Shown: positions 45,408 through 54,121 of the stretch, piece after piece | Numbering within the stretch: position 1 is the first letter of the stretch | Layout of the letters: the number at the start of each line of letters is the position of its first letter | From: Allomuricauda sp. CP2A | GTDB taxonomy: Bacteria > Bacteroidota > Bacteroidia > Flavobacteriales > Flavobacteriaceae | NCBI RefSeq assembly: GCF_001683915.1 | Contig: NZ_LXTT01000130.1 | Span: forward strand, 62,001 to 126,000 | Length of the DNA stretch: 64,000 bases | Direction of reading: 5' to 3' | The notes under the pieces: generated by a model | What the model was told of the DNA's origin: nothing | Databases searched by the model: none | What the model saw: only the letters and a program-made list of their open reading frames with translations | Program-made: the position numbers and the translations under genes

Positions 45408-47507
45408 TTAAGCTTGATGTGTAGGCTTCAAAAGATCATTGACCGTTTTCACTGGATTAAAGGTAACCAAGGGCACCTCAACAAAAATGGTGTTCCAAAA
45501 GGCCATGGCCCCGTTCCATAGCCCGGGAAGTTCCAAGGCCTTCAATTCTTTGCCTTCTTGGGTCTTGCCTGTAATGAACCCTTGTTTGGTATCCACAAAA
45601 TCCAAGAGATTGTACTTTTCTCCTTTATGATTTCTAACCCCACAGACCAAATCAACGGGATTAAAGTGGGTGGAATTCTTTAAAATGGCCGCTTGTTCAT
45701 CATTGGACATATCTATTTGCGCAGACTCAATGATCTGTAGCGAAATGTTGCCCTCTCCATCTTTTATCCAAAACGGGCCACCACCGGGTTCGCCTTCATT
45801 CTTTACCATACCACATATTCGAATAGGCCTATTGATCTTATCCTTTAACACCGAAAGTTGTTCATCAACGTCCAGTTCATCATAATTTTGGGGCATTCGT
45901 ACATTAAGGTCCCTTTCCAAAAAGGCTTTGATTTGATCTGCGGCTTCTGGGGAAACCTTGCCATCTTCCAACTCTTGTGCAAACGCAAATGCCTTATCCT
46001 GAACTTTTTTAAGTACCCCGGCCAGCATTTTTTTGCTATTGGCCACCTCGTCCAAATTTTTGTCTATCACCACATTGTCTATGTTCTTGATGAAGATGAT
46101 ATCGGCATCCTGGTCGTTCAGGTTTTCAATTAGGGCTCCATGGCCCCCCGGCCTGAACAAAATGGAACCATCGCTATTTTTAAACGGTTTGTTTTCCATA
46201 TCCACAGCAATGGTATCGGTGGATGGTTTTTGATTGGAATAGGAAATATCAAATTCCGTATCGGTTTTCTTTGAAATTTTAGGGCCCACTTTGGATTCTT
46301 CCTCGACGAACATAGCATCGTGCTGTTCCGAAACGGTAAAGTGAAGATGGGCCTTTCCGTCAGTCTTGGCATAAAGGGCTGCTTCTTTTAAATGCTCTTC
46401 AAATGGGGTGGCACTTCCTGAATCGTATTGATGGAACGGTAGCAGTCCTTTGGGATAGAAACCGTAGTTCAATCCATTTTCCACCAGCATTTCCTTTACA
46501 AAAAGGTAGGCTTCCTCGTCTTTGTTGGCCGCTTTGCCCTTGATTCGGTCCATGATCAAATCATAAAAGGGCAACTTGTGCATTTGGTCGGTAAACTTTT
46601 TGGCATCGGCATCTCCCGTTCTTTCTATATAGGCTGAAAGGGATTCCTTGGACGGATCGTATGCATCCAAAAAATTGAACATGGCCTTGAACATTCGGGA
46701 AGCTGCGCCAGAGGCGGGAACAAATTTCAAGAGATCTAGATTGCCTCTGGAATTCTCAAAATATTGAACGAGTTCCTCTTGTTCCTGTTCAGAAAACCGG
46801 AGGATACCGTTGGAAACCACTGCCGCCTTTACCAAATCCACAAAAGGGATTCCCTCTTTGAAGGTTTCTATTTGGCGAGCTACTTTTTCTTTGGAAATGC
46901 CTTTGCTTTCCAATTGTTCCAAGTCTTTTGGACTTAAATCGATCATGTTATGGAGAAGTTTATCAATGTGTTTTATTGCTGTTGAAAGCCGAGATGCTTT
47001 ATCCCCCTTTAAAATAATAAAATTCCTGTGATATTTTTCCAAAGTTTCCTTGAAATACGCAAACATTCGTTCCCGTTCATCGGGTTTGTCCCGAAGATCG
47101 TCTGCTTCCCAAGGGGTATCAATATAGGTCAGCAGATAGAGGTCGTAGGAATTCTGCAAAGCATATTTCTCCAAAATGGGATCACAAGAGCCTAAATAAT
47201 AGGCCTCTGAATATACTTTGGTTTCCAAAAGGTCGGTGTCGCAAATAAGAATTTTGTCGGCTCGTTTGGCCAGCTCATTTTCCAGCTGCATCTGTCCGTA
47301 GGCAATAGGCAAAAGATCTTTGGGTTCGCAGGTTTTTTGTTCCCGGTCCCATTTTTTCTGAAGATATTCCCGGGCGTATTCCGGAACCCATTCCGTATTG
47401 TAATGCCGGGCCAGTGTTTCGGCCAAGGTGGTCTTTCCTGTTGATTCTGGCCCAAAAAGTACTACTCTGATGAGGTCTGTAGGGTCTTGTCCAAGTCTTT
47501 CTTCCAT
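45408..47507 (-). CDS. NadR-like nucleoside kinase fused to DUF4301
   Basis: About 699 residues from the Met at 47507. Residues 1-187 form a P-loop kinase domain (RVVLFGPESTGKTTLAETLA; WVPEYAREYL; ICDTDLLETKVYSEAYYLG) like the ribosylnicotinamide kinase part of NadR. Residues from about 188 (MIDLSPKDLEQLESKG, internal ATG at 46946) to the end match DUF4301, a large Bacteroidota domain of unknown role with LKFVPASGAASRMFKAM and FRPGGHGALIENLNDQDADIIFIKNIDNV, which recalls sugar-nucleotide transferases. In many relatives the two are, as I recall, separate neighbours. The 5' end overlaps pnuC by 46 bp. Confidence 0.82.
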   Translation of the reverse strand: MEERLGQDPTDLIRVVLFGPESTGKTTLAETLARHYNTEWVPEYAREYLQKKWDREQKTCEPKDLLPIAYGQMQLENELAKRADKILICDTDLLETKVYSEAYYLGSCDPILEKYALQNSYDLYLLTYIDTPWEADDLRDKPDERERMFAYFKETLEKYHRNFIILKGDKASRLSTAIKHIDKLLHNMIDLSPKDLEQLESKGISKEKVARQIETFKEGIPFVDLVKAAVVSNGILRFSEQEQEELVQYFENSRGNLDLLKFVPASGAASRMFKAMFNFLDAYDPSKESLSAYIERTGDADAKKFTDQMHKLPFYDLIMDRIKGKAANKDEEAYLFVKEMLVENGLNYGFYPKGLLPFHQYDSGSATPFEEHLKEAALYAKTDGKAHLHFTVSEQHDAMFVEEESKVGPKISKKTDTEFDISYSNQKPSTDTIAVDMENKPFKNSDGSILFRPGGHGALIENLNDQDADIIFIKNIDNVVIDKNLDEVANSKKMLAGVLKKVQDKAFAFAQELEDGKVSPEAADQIKAFLERDLNVRMPQNYDELDVDEQLSVLKDKINRPIRICGMVKNEGEPGGGPFWIKDGEGNISLQIIESAQIDMSNDEQAAILKNSTHFNPVDLVCGVRNHKGEKYNLLDFVDTKQGFITGKTQEGKELKALELPGLWNGAMAFWNTIFVEVPLVTFNPVKTVNDLLKPTHQA

Positions 47508-48103
47508 GCTAAATATCCCTGAATGGCCAGTACGGTGAAGATAAGGTATTGCAGTGAGAACATGCCCCATCCCCTATATGCATACAAAGGCACGGTTATT
47601 AAATCACCCACGATCCAAAGGGTCCAATTTTCCAATTTTTTATTGGCCATGTACCACATTCCGGTAAAAAAGATGCCCGATGTAAGGATGTCCACATAAT
47701 TGGTCGCCTTTATTTCTGCCCCAAATGCTACGTACACCCCGTAGGTTACCAATAAGGTCAGCAGGAAAAGACCAAACCCAATCCATTTTTCCTTGGTGCT
47801 TGTCCGTGAAATCTTCACTACAAACTCCCTGTTCTTTTTTCTTCTGGACCAGTTCCACCATCCATAAATACTCATGATGGAAAAGTAGAAGTTCATCATC
47901 ATATCCCCCAGCAAACGATCTACAAAGAAAATGTACGTGGTTATGGCCGTGGCCACCAGGCCAGTGGGGTAGACCATAATATCCTCTCGTTTGGCATAGA
48001 CCACACTGGCTATCCCAAAGAAAAAAGCGGTGGCCTCCAGAATGATCAGGGAAAGTTCCCGATCTTCGTAGGGCCCAAGAAAGAAATCAAAAATGGGGTT
48101 CAT
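47462..48103 (-). CDS. pnuC: PnuC-type vitamin transporter
   Basis: 213 residues with about seven transmembrane helices. PnuC family: facilitated diffusion of nicotinamide riboside or, in the PnuT branch, thiamine, trapped by phosphorylation. Family stretches: FYFSIMSIYGWWNWSRR with paired Trp in the ligand site, and LENWTLWIVGDLITVPLYAYRGWGMFSLQYLIF with the second conserved W/N site. Overlaps the kinase fusion downstream and the thiamine-binding-family gene upstream (17 bp). The kinase partner favours nicotinamide riboside; the thiamine-binding partner favours thiamine. Substrate undecided. Confidence 0.88.
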   Translation of the reverse strand: MNPIFDFFLGPYEDRELSLIILEATAFFFGIASVVYAKREDIMVYPTGLVATAITTYIFFVDRLLGDMMMNFYFSIMSIYGWWNWSRRKKNREFVVKISRTSTKEKWIGFGLFLLTLLVTYGVYVAFGAEIKATNYVDILTSGIFFTGMWYMANKKLENWTLWIVGDLITVPLYAYRGWGMFSLQYLIFTVLAIQGYLAWKKDLDKTLQTSSE

Positions 48104-48347
48104 AGTCGCTTCGGTCCGATTTTACCATTTTCATGGTCAATACCACATGTTCCAGATTCTCAAAAGCTTCCCTGATCTCGGTTTGAAGCACTTCCATGAC
48201 CTTATCGTACTCCCCATACACCTGGGTGCTCAACGGGTTTTCCAAGACCGTGAGTCCAGAATCACGCAATTTTTTGATAAAATCAATGATCGGGGGCTCA
48301 AAATCATCTTGAAGCGGCGTGAGGGTAAGTTCAACGGATATTTTCAT
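48087..48347 (-). CDS. Thiamine-binding-family protein (MTH1187/YkoF-like)
   Basis: 86 residues. Matches the MTH1187/YkoF-type ferredoxin-like fold (DUF77): KISVELTLTPLQDD, then LRDSGLTVLENPLSTQVYGEYDKVMEVLQ, then VVLTMKMVKSDRSD. Related proteins bind thiamine in the cytoplasm. It overlaps pnuC by 17 bp and lies 44 bp after the phosphopantetheinyl transferase gene. With the TPP-riboswitch receptor at 38-40 kb it suggests a vitamin B1 theme. Confidence 0.8.
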   Translation of the reverse strand: MKISVELTLTPLQDDFEPPIIDFIKKLRDSGLTVLENPLSTQVYGEYDKVMEVLQTEIREAFENLEHVVLTMKMVKSDRSDYEPHF

Positions 48348-48391
48348 GGGCTATGCAGAATTTTCAGGGGCAAAACTACAAAAAGGAATCG

Positions 48392-49033
48392 TCAACCCCC
48401 CATCATTTTTAGGGCATATACGCAGGTGAAGCCTTCAAATTCCAAAAATTCAATTTCATAGTGCGATTTTTTGCCCTTGTATAAAATTTCGGCCACGGTT
48501 CGGGAGTCCTCAAAGGTAAAATCCATGACATTGATGTGCCTTAAAAAACTCAATCCCTGTTGCGCATAGATCTTGTAGAGCGATTCCTTGGCCCCCCACA
48601 CAATGGTGAGCTTTCTGATAAGCGCATCGGTATTGGCCAAGGTTTTATACTCCTGAATGGGTGTGAATTTATGGGCAATCCGAAGGATTTTGCCTCGCTG
48701 CATCTCTATATCGATGCCCACCTCGTCGGTTTCGCTTACTATGATTCCCGTAAAATTGTGCGAGTGGGTAATGGAAATGTGCTTTCCATCCTTTAAATGC
48801 GGTTTTCCAAAATCGTCATAAAACAAATCTTGATCCACATACCCTGCTTGGGCCATTAAATGCCTGATACTCAAAAAAGCGGTTCGGTGTGCTTCAGATT
48901 TCATGCCATCCATTCGGTTTTGGCAATGTGGGGTCAATTCAATTCCATCGGCCAAATCCTGTTCTGTCTCGGTCACCTTCCAAATATAGACCGATGTTGT
49001 TGGCGAAACTGTTATGGTTTTGTAAATGGGCAT
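48392..49033 (-). CDS. 4'-phosphopantetheinyl transferase superfamily protein
   Basis: 213 residues from the Met at 49033 (another Met two codons earlier). Sfp-type: motifs HISITHSHNF, VGIDIEMQRGK with metal-binding Asp and Glu, and the Trp-x-x-Lys-Glu element WGAKESLYK. Transfers the phosphopantetheine arm of CoA onto carrier proteins of fatty acid or secondary metabolite synthesis. No synthase cluster is present nearby. First gene of the minus run that includes pnuC; divergent from ahcY with -7 boxes for both directions between them. Confidence 0.9.
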   Translation of the reverse strand: MPIYKTITVSPTTSVYIWKVTETEQDLADGIELTPHCQNRMDGMKSEAHRTAFLSIRHLMAQAGYVDQDLFYDDFGKPHLKDGKHISITHSHNFTGIIVSETDEVGIDIEMQRGKILRIAHKFTPIQEYKTLANTDALIRKLTIVWGAKESLYKIYAQQGLSFLRHINVMDFTFEDSRTVAEILYKGKKSHYEIEFLEFEGFTCVYALKMMGG

Positions 49034-49055
49034 CAACAAAAGTTAAGCGAATTCG

Positions 49056-49093
49056 TATCTTTGTCGCACTAATAAAGCGAAGCTACAAAAGTA
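49056..49093. promoter_or_regulatory. Divergent -7 boxes between the PPTase gene and ahcY
   Basis: Plus-strand TATCTTTG (49056-49063) faces ahcY, and minus-strand TACTTTTG (49086-49093) faces the transferase gene. Both fit TAnnTTTG. No ideal TTG partners at 17-23 bp, so strength is uncertain. Confidence 0.45.
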
Positions 49094-49108
49094 AATTTAT
49101 ATAAAGTT

Positions 49109-50425
49109 ATGAGCACAAAGACAATTCCGTATGTACCTTATAAGGTAAAGGACATTTCCCTGGCCCAATGGGGAAGAAAAGAGATTGAGCTTGCCGAGGC
49201 CGAAATGCCCGGACTTATGGCATTGCGTGAGGAATACGGTAAGGAACAGCCCTTGAAGGGCGCGCGAATTGCCGGTTGCCTACACATGACCATACAAACG
49301 GCTGTCTTGATCGAAACTTTGGTGGCCCTGGGCGCCGATGTTACCTGGAGTTCCTGTAACATTTTTTCAACCCAAGACCATGCTGCCGCAGCCATAGCAG
49401 CTGCCGGCATTCCCGTCTATGCCTGGAAAGGCATGAACGAGGAAGAGTTTAACTGGTGCATTGAACAGACCTTGTTTTTTGGAGAAGACAGGCAGCCTTT
49501 AAATATGATCTTGGATGATGGGGGAGACCTCACCAATATGGTTTTTGACAAGTATCCTGAGTTGGCTGCGGGAATCCGGGGACTTTCTGAAGAGACCACA
49601 ACGGGAGTCCACCGTTTGTACGAACGAATGAAGAAGGGTACACTGCCCATGCCTGCCATTAATGTGAACGATTCCGTGACCAAGTCCAAATTTGATAACA
49701 AATACGGTTGTCGTGAGAGTGCCGTGGATGCCATCAGAAGGGCTACCGATACCATGTTGGCCGGAAAACGTGTCGTAGTTGCCGGCTATGGGGATGTTGG
49801 AAAAGGAACCGCTGCTTCTTTCCGAGGCGCGGGTGCCATTGTTACCGTTACTGAAATTGACCCCATTTGTGCCCTACAGGCCTGCATGGACGGTTTTGAG
49901 GTGAAAAAGTTGGAAAACGTTATCTCCAATGCCGATGTGGTCATTACCGCCACAGGGAACAAGGATATTATCCGTGAAGAGCATTTCCGTGCTTTGAAGG
50001 ACAAGGCCATTGTCTGCAATATTGGCCATTTTGACAATGAAATTGACATGGCCTGGTTGAATGGGGCTTATGGAAATACCAAGGATGAAATAAAACCACA
50101 GGTGGACAAGTACACCATCAATGGCAAGGACCTCATTGTTTTGGCCGAAGGCCGATTGGTAAATTTGGGCTGTGCCACAGGGCATCCCAGTTTTGTGATG
50201 AGCAACTCGTTCACCAACCAAACATTGGCACAGATTGAGCTTTGGAACCACAGCGACAAATACGAAAACGAGGTATACATGCTTCCCAAGCATTTGGATG
50301 AAAAAGTGGCCCAATTGCATTTGGCCCGTTTAGGTGCGGAGCTCACCGAGCTTAAGGAAGACCAAGCGGAATATATCGGTGTAGAAGTAAAAGGACCGTT
50401 TAAGCCGGATTATTATCGCTATTAA
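49109..50425 (+). CDS. ahcY: Adenosylhomocysteinase
   Basis: 438 residues, normal size. Reversibly splits S-adenosylhomocysteine into adenosine and homocysteine to recycle methyl donors. Signatures: [29 protein letters not shown] (N-terminal), [32 protein letters not shown] (NAD motif) and the C-terminal [11 protein letters not shown] with the Lys and Tyr that complete the partner subunit's NAD site. The ATG fits the start of [22 protein letters not shown]. Monocistronic, with a strong terminator behind. Confidence 0.97.
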   Translation: MSTKTIPYVPYKVKDISLAQWGRKEIELAEAEMPGLMALREEYGKEQPLKGARIAGCLHMTIQTAVLIETLVALGADVTWSSCNIFSTQDHAAAAIAAAGIPVYAWKGMNEEEFNWCIEQTLFFGEDRQPLNMILDDGGDLTNMVFDKYPELAAGIRGLSEETTTGVHRLYERMKKGTLPMPAINVNDSVTKSKFDNKYGCRESAVDAIRRATDTMLAGKRVVVAGYGDVGKGTAASFRGAGAIVTVTEIDPICALQACMDGFEVKKLENVISNADVVITATGNKDIIREEHFRALKDKAIVCNIGHFDNEIDMAWLNGAYGNTKDEIKPQVDKYTINGKDLIVLAEGRLVNLGCATGHPSFVMSNSFTNQTLAQIELWNHSDKYENEVYMLPKHLDEKVAQLHLARLGAELTELKEDQAEYIGVEVKGPFKPDYYRY

Positions 50426-50450
50426 GCATAAAAAGTTTTTATAAAACAAA

Positions 50451-50479
50451 AAACCCATGGCAAACACCATGGGTTTTTT
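50451..50479. terminator. Terminator after ahcY
   Basis: AAACCCATGG-CAAACA-CCATGGGTTT is a perfect 10-bp stem followed by TTT on plus; on minus a run of A/T (TTTTTTGTTTT) follows, serving the convergent DUF3332 gene as well. Confidence 0.85.
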
Positions 50480-50493
50480 AGTGGGTTTTGGTT

Positions 50494-51072
50494 TTAATCC
50501 GCCAAAAGGCTTTCGGAATAATAACAGGTCTTATTTTCTTGTAGAATGGCCAATCCCTCTTCCCTAGTGGTCATAGGGTCAATTTTGATTTTCTCTCCAT
50601 TGGGCATGTATACAATGTAGAAACCTTCTTCAAAAGAGGATAGTTTGATCACTTCCCCGTTGGGACGGATGGCATTCCACGATTTTTCATCTGGTTTGTA
50701 CACCAAATCTATTTTCTTCCCTTTTTTAGGGCCATCCACTACAGTGACCTGAATCCTGTTCTGGGTCGCCACCATTTTAAAGGTGTTTCCGTCGTGTTCG
50801 ACCATTTGGGTCTCAGATTCCCCAGGTTTCATGGCAATGGGGTTAGATCCCGACCAAAACTCGATTACGTTGAAAATAAGCACATCTCCAAGAAAAAACA
50901 GTCCATAAACAGGAACGATGTTCAGTCCCCAAAAAATTAGGTTGTCCAAAAACTTACTGTCCGTGGCTCCTTGGTTCCAATCCTTAAGATTATTGAATGC
51001 CTTGAATGAACCCAAACAGCTTGAGAACAAAATAGCAGAAGATAATAACAAACACGTGGTGAATTTTTTCAT
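50494..51072 (-). CDS. DUF3332 lipoprotein
   Basis: 192 residues. Lipoprotein signal with Cys 19 (MKKFTTCLLLSSAILFSSC). Matches DUF3332: SFKAFNNLKDWNQGATDSKFLDNLIFWGLNIVPVYGLFFLGDVLIFNVIEFWSGSNP, with two hydrophobic stretches after the signal. Family members are membrane-linked lipoproteins of Bacteroidota without a known function. Monocistronic. Confidence 0.88.
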   Translation of the reverse strand: MKKFTTCLLLSSAILFSSCLGSFKAFNNLKDWNQGATDSKFLDNLIFWGLNIVPVYGLFFLGDVLIFNVIEFWSGSNPIAMKPGESETQMVEHDGNTFKMVATQNRIQVTVVDGPKKGKKIDLVYKPDEKSWNAIRPNGEVIKLSSFEEGFYIVYMPNGEKIKIDPMTTREEGLAILQENKTCYYSESLLAD

Positions 51073-51224
51073 GGTACTAAGATTTATAGTTAATGTTCTT
51101 AAAGCTACGAAAAGGTTTTAAAATTTAATGTGTTAGCTACCATCGCTTTTGGGCGAAAAATTCAAATTCCAACAAATTCAAATCATTTTTCCGCACAAAT
51201 GATTACATTGTTTTCCAAATCAAA

Positions 51225-52358
51225 ATGGAAAAAACAGTAGCGACAATGGCCAAAGATTGGTACGAAATCAAAAATGTGGAAACGGTAGACTCCCCTTCGA
51301 TAGCTTTGTACTTGGAACATCTCAACTACAACATCAATGAGATGATTACCTTGATGGACGGCCAAACTGAAAGACTGATGCCGCATATCAAAACCAACAA
51401 AATGCCCAAGGTAATGGAGCTATTGTTGGAGTCGGGAATCACTAATTTTAAGGCTTCCACCATTGCTGAGGCTGAAATTGCAGCTGAGGCCGGGGCTAAT
51501 TCCGTTTTAATTGCCCACCAACTGGTTGGTCCCAAAATAGACCGCCTTTTGCGTTTGGTCAAACACTATCCCGAAACCCAGTTTTGCACCATTTTGGATA
51601 ACGAGGATAGCGCAGAGCTTTTGAACCAAAAAGCGTTGGGGCAAGAACTTACCGTCCCTATTTATATTGACATCAACAATGGCATGGACCGTTCCGGAAT
51701 TGAAATTGGTCCGGGATTGGATGAGCTTATGGCGTATTTGAAAATATGCAAGTCATTGGTTTTCAAAGGACTTCATGCCTATGATGGTCATTTAAGAGAT
51801 CCTGATTTTACGGTTCGGAACCAAAAGATAGAAAAAGGGGTGAAAGACGTTGAAATCTATTTTGAAGCGTTGCGAGACGATTATCCCCAAGCCGAATTGA
51901 TCTGTGGGGGGACGCCTTCGTTCACTTCGCATTTACGAAAAGAAAAAAGAATAACCAGCCCGGGCACTTGTGTGCTTTGGGATTGGGGGTATAGTGAAAA
52001 GTTGACCGAGCAAAATTTTAAATACGCTGCCCTTTTGGTAACCCGGGTCATTTCCAAACCTACAGAGGGAATTATTACTGTGGATTTAGGCCATAAATCG
52101 GTTGCTGCGGAAAACCCCATTGACAAACGGGTAAAATTCCTGAACCTGGACAACTACGAGCTGCTTTCACAAAGTGAAGAGCACGGTGTGATCAAGGTAA
52201 AAGATTGGGACAAATACAACGTTGGGGATGTATTTTATGGAGTTCCCTATCACATCTGCCCGACCATTAATCTGCACGATGAGGTTTCCGTTATAGAAAA
52301 TGGATTGAAAACCGATTCGTGGGAAATCACAGCCCGAAAACGGAAATTGCGCTTCTAA
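51225..52358 (+). CDS. D-threonine aldolase family PLP enzyme
   Basis: 377 residues. Fold type III PLP barrel: PLP lysine in PHIKTNK (53-59), glycine-rich KASTIAEAEIAAEAGA, a YIDINNGMDRSGIE segment, and HAYDGHLRDPD. C-terminal beta domain ends with YHICPTINLHDEV, where His and Asp bind the metal needed by D-threonine aldolases. Splits D-threonine or similar D-3-hydroxy amino acids into glycine and aldehyde, or may be a 3-hydroxyaspartate aldolase; substrate not certain. An alternative start at residue 8 (MAKDWYEIKN) exists. Single gene. Confidence 0.88.
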   Translation: MEKTVATMAKDWYEIKNVETVDSPSIALYLEHLNYNINEMITLMDGQTERLMPHIKTNKMPKVMELLLESGITNFKASTIAEAEIAAEAGANSVLIAHQLVGPKIDRLLRLVKHYPETQFCTILDNEDSAELLNQKALGQELTVPIYIDINNGMDRSGIEIGPGLDELMAYLKICKSLVFKGLHAYDGHLRDPDFTVRNQKIEKGVKDVEIYFEALRDDYPQAELICGGTPSFTSHLRKEKRITSPGTCVLWDWGYSEKLTEQNFKYAALLVTRVISKPTEGIITVDLGHKSVAAENPIDKRVKFLNLDNYELLSQSEEHGVIKVKDWDKYNVGDVFYGVPYHICPTINLHDEVSVIENGLKTDSWEITARKRKLRF

Positions 52359-52498
52359 TCCAAGTCCAAAAATTTGCCCAAATCGTAAAAATAGAAGTTT
52401 ATTTGGTCGTTCTAAGCTGGGAAAAGGCTATTCAGGCTGTTCTCCCCCACCAACATCACCTTTCGGCAATGACACACCTAAAATTAATGGTAAACAAA

Positions 52499-52524
52499 AA
52501 AGGCCCCGCTATTGCGGAGCCTTT
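52499..52524 (-). terminator. Terminator of rplU-rpmA
   Basis: AAAGGCCCCGC-TATT-GCGGAGCCTTT (one G-U pair), with a TTTTTTGTTT tail on the minus strand, 24 bp after the rpmA stop. Confidence 0.85.
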
Positions 52525-52547
52525 CAATTGAATATTATTGTTGCTTG

Positions 52548-52808
52548 TTAAGCTTCAAAAGGTTCGATGGAAACATAGGATTTACCACCTACTTTTTTCT
52601 CAAACTTAACCAAGCCATCTACTTTGGCATGCAAAGTATGGTCTTTTCCTGCGTAAACATTATCGCCAGGATTGTGCTTGGTACCACGTTGTCTAACAAT
52701 GATGTTGCCGGCAACAGCTGCCTGACCACCAAAAATCTTAACGCCCAAGCGTTTCGATTCTGATTCTCTACCGTTTTTTGAACTACCTACACCTTTCTTG
52801 TGAGCCAT
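52548..52808 (-). CDS. rpmA: 50S ribosomal protein L27
   Basis: 86 residues. Starts [29 protein letters not shown], the flexible N-terminal arm that reaches the peptidyl-transferase centre, and ends [15 protein letters not shown]. No cleavable N-terminal leader of the Firmicutes kind. Twenty-four bp after rplU, usual order. Confidence 0.98.
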   Translation of the reverse strand: MAHKKGVGSSKNGRESESKRLGVKIFGGQAAVAGNIIVRQRGTKHNPGDNVYAGKDHTLHAKVDGLVKFEKKVGGKSYVSIEPFEA

Positions 52809-52832
52809 GATATATAAATTTTAGTTCGTGTC

Positions 52833-53381
52833 TTATTTACTTAACGCTTCAATCAACTCGGCTTTCTTCATGGAAGAGTAACCGGTAATTTCCTTGGCTT
52901 TTGCCATTTCCTTCAACTCTGCTACAGTTTTGGAGCTCAAGTCCTCGGTAGCCTTTGCTTTTGGAGCTTCTTTTTTTGGAGCTTCTACCTTTTTGGCTTC
53001 GGCCTTCTTAGGCTCAGCAGCAGGTTTTTCCTCAGTTTTGGCCTTGGTAGGAGCGGCTTTTTTAGCTCCTTTGGCCACGATACCTTCAACAACGATTTCA
53101 GTCAAATATTGTCTGTGACCGTTTTTCTTTTGGTATCCTTTACGTCTTTTCTTTTTGAAGACGATTACCTTATCTCCCTTAAGGTGTTTAACAACTTTGG
53201 CCTCAACAGCCGCACCTTCTATGACCGGGGCGCCAATGGTAACGTTACCATTATCATCCAAAAGAAGCACTTTGTCAAAAGTAACTTTTTTACCTTCTTC
53301 GGTCTGCAAACGGTGAACGTACACTTTCTGGTCTTTTGCAACTTTAAATTGCTGCCCTGCCATCTCTACAATTGCGTACAT
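52833..53381 (-). CDS. rplU: 50S ribosomal protein L21 with C-terminal Rho_N-like extension
   Basis: 182 residues; the core L21 is about the first 103 (MYAIVEMAGQQFKVAKDQ ... FKKKRRKGYQKKNGHRQYLT). Then follows a Lys/Ala/Glu/Pro-rich linker (KAAPTKAKTEEKPAAEPKKA) of about 45 residues and a final 35-residue Rho_N/SAP-like helical motif (LSSKTVAELKEMAKAKEIT, MKKAELIEALSK) with nucleic-acid-binding character. Such tails are common in Flavobacteriia. Transcribed from a perfect TTG-N19-TATATTTG promoter. Confidence 0.96.
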   Translation of the reverse strand: MYAIVEMAGQQFKVAKDQKVYVHRLQTEEGKKVTFDKVLLLDDNGNVTIGAPVIEGAAVEAKVVKHLKGDKVIVFKKKRRKGYQKKNGHRQYLTEIVVEGIVAKGAKKAAPTKAKTEEKPAAEPKKAEAKKVEAPKKEAPKAKATEDLSSKTVAELKEMAKAKEITGYSSMKKAELIEALSK

Positions 53382-53431
53382 AATGCGTTAATTAGATTAA
53401 ATTTATGGTCGCTTTATCAAATTAGCGGGTG

Positions 53432-53461
53432 CAAATATACTGCTAAATCATTAATCTACAA
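53432..53461 (-). promoter_or_regulatory. Promoter TTG-N19-TATATTTG of rplU-rpmA
   Basis: Minus-strand TTG (53461-53459), 19-bp spacer, TATATTTG (53439-53432). Both elements match the Bacteroidota consensus exactly. It leaves a leader of about 45 nt before the rplU ATG. Confidence 0.85.
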
Positions 53462-53484
53462 GTATAATATCCCTCTTTGGGGCA

Positions 53485-53931
53485 TTATTTTTTCTGATTT
53501 TTGGTGGATTTAAACAGTTGCATAAAGGAAAGCGTCAAAACCAAGGTGGTGGCAAAACCCATAATAGCTACCGTAAAGAAAACAATCCCTTGAAAGTTTT
53601 TATAGTCCTTGGACCACACTTTGGAGAGTTCATCCAAATAGGCGCTGTCCAACTCCGTACTATAAAAAGCGAAGAAAATGGTGAACAACAGGGTAGCTAT
53701 AAATCCTGTGGTGATGCCTGCGGTAAATCCATTTCCATAATTGAACCCCTTGCCTTGTCTAAGCTTCGTGTACTTAATGGTTTCATAAATGCCGAACCCG
53801 GTAATGACCCCGTTGAACAGGCTAAAGAACACATTGGTGTGCTTTCCCATAAGGGACAAGATCAAAAAATACGCAATAAGAACAGCACTTGTAACTATCC
53901 CAAAACGAATGGGAAGGGTTAAATTTTTCAT
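53485..53931 (-). CDS. DUF4199 membrane protein
   Basis: 148 residues with four transmembrane segments: FGIVTSAVLIAYFLILSLM, VFFSLFNGVITGFGIYETI, FTAGITTGFIATLLFTIFFAFY and GIVFFTVAIMGFATTLVLTLSFM. Matches DUF4199, a Bacteroidota family of unknown function. Single gene; the start is the first ATG after an AT-rich region. Confidence 0.88.
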   Translation of the reverse strand: MKNLTLPIRFGIVTSAVLIAYFLILSLMGKHTNVFFSLFNGVITGFGIYETIKYTKLRQGKGFNYGNGFTAGITTGFIATLLFTIFFAFYSTELDSAYLDELSKVWSKDYKNFQGIVFFTVAIMGFATTLVLTLSFMQLFKSTKNQKK

Positions 53932-54121
53932 CTCGTTTTATTTTTGGATGCGATGTTTAATTTACTGAATGTTTACGAATTATCCCATACATTCTTTTAA
54001 AGACTTGTCCTCCCTTATTTATTCCGCTTGCAAATTTTGTTCTATATTTAACCTAACATCAATCAAATAATCAATACCAACCTCAGTAGTACATCGTATA
54101 CCAACATTAAAATTACGTATT

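Noticed and set aside
49034-49108. S-adenosylhomocysteine riboswitch upstream of ahcY
   Set aside because: The intergenic space is only 75 bp and lacks the conserved helices; only promoter-like boxes are visible.
53518-53922. Open frame opposite the DUF4199 gene
   Set aside because: The minus-strand protein has four clear membrane helices and a known family; the plus-strand product looks random and very polar.
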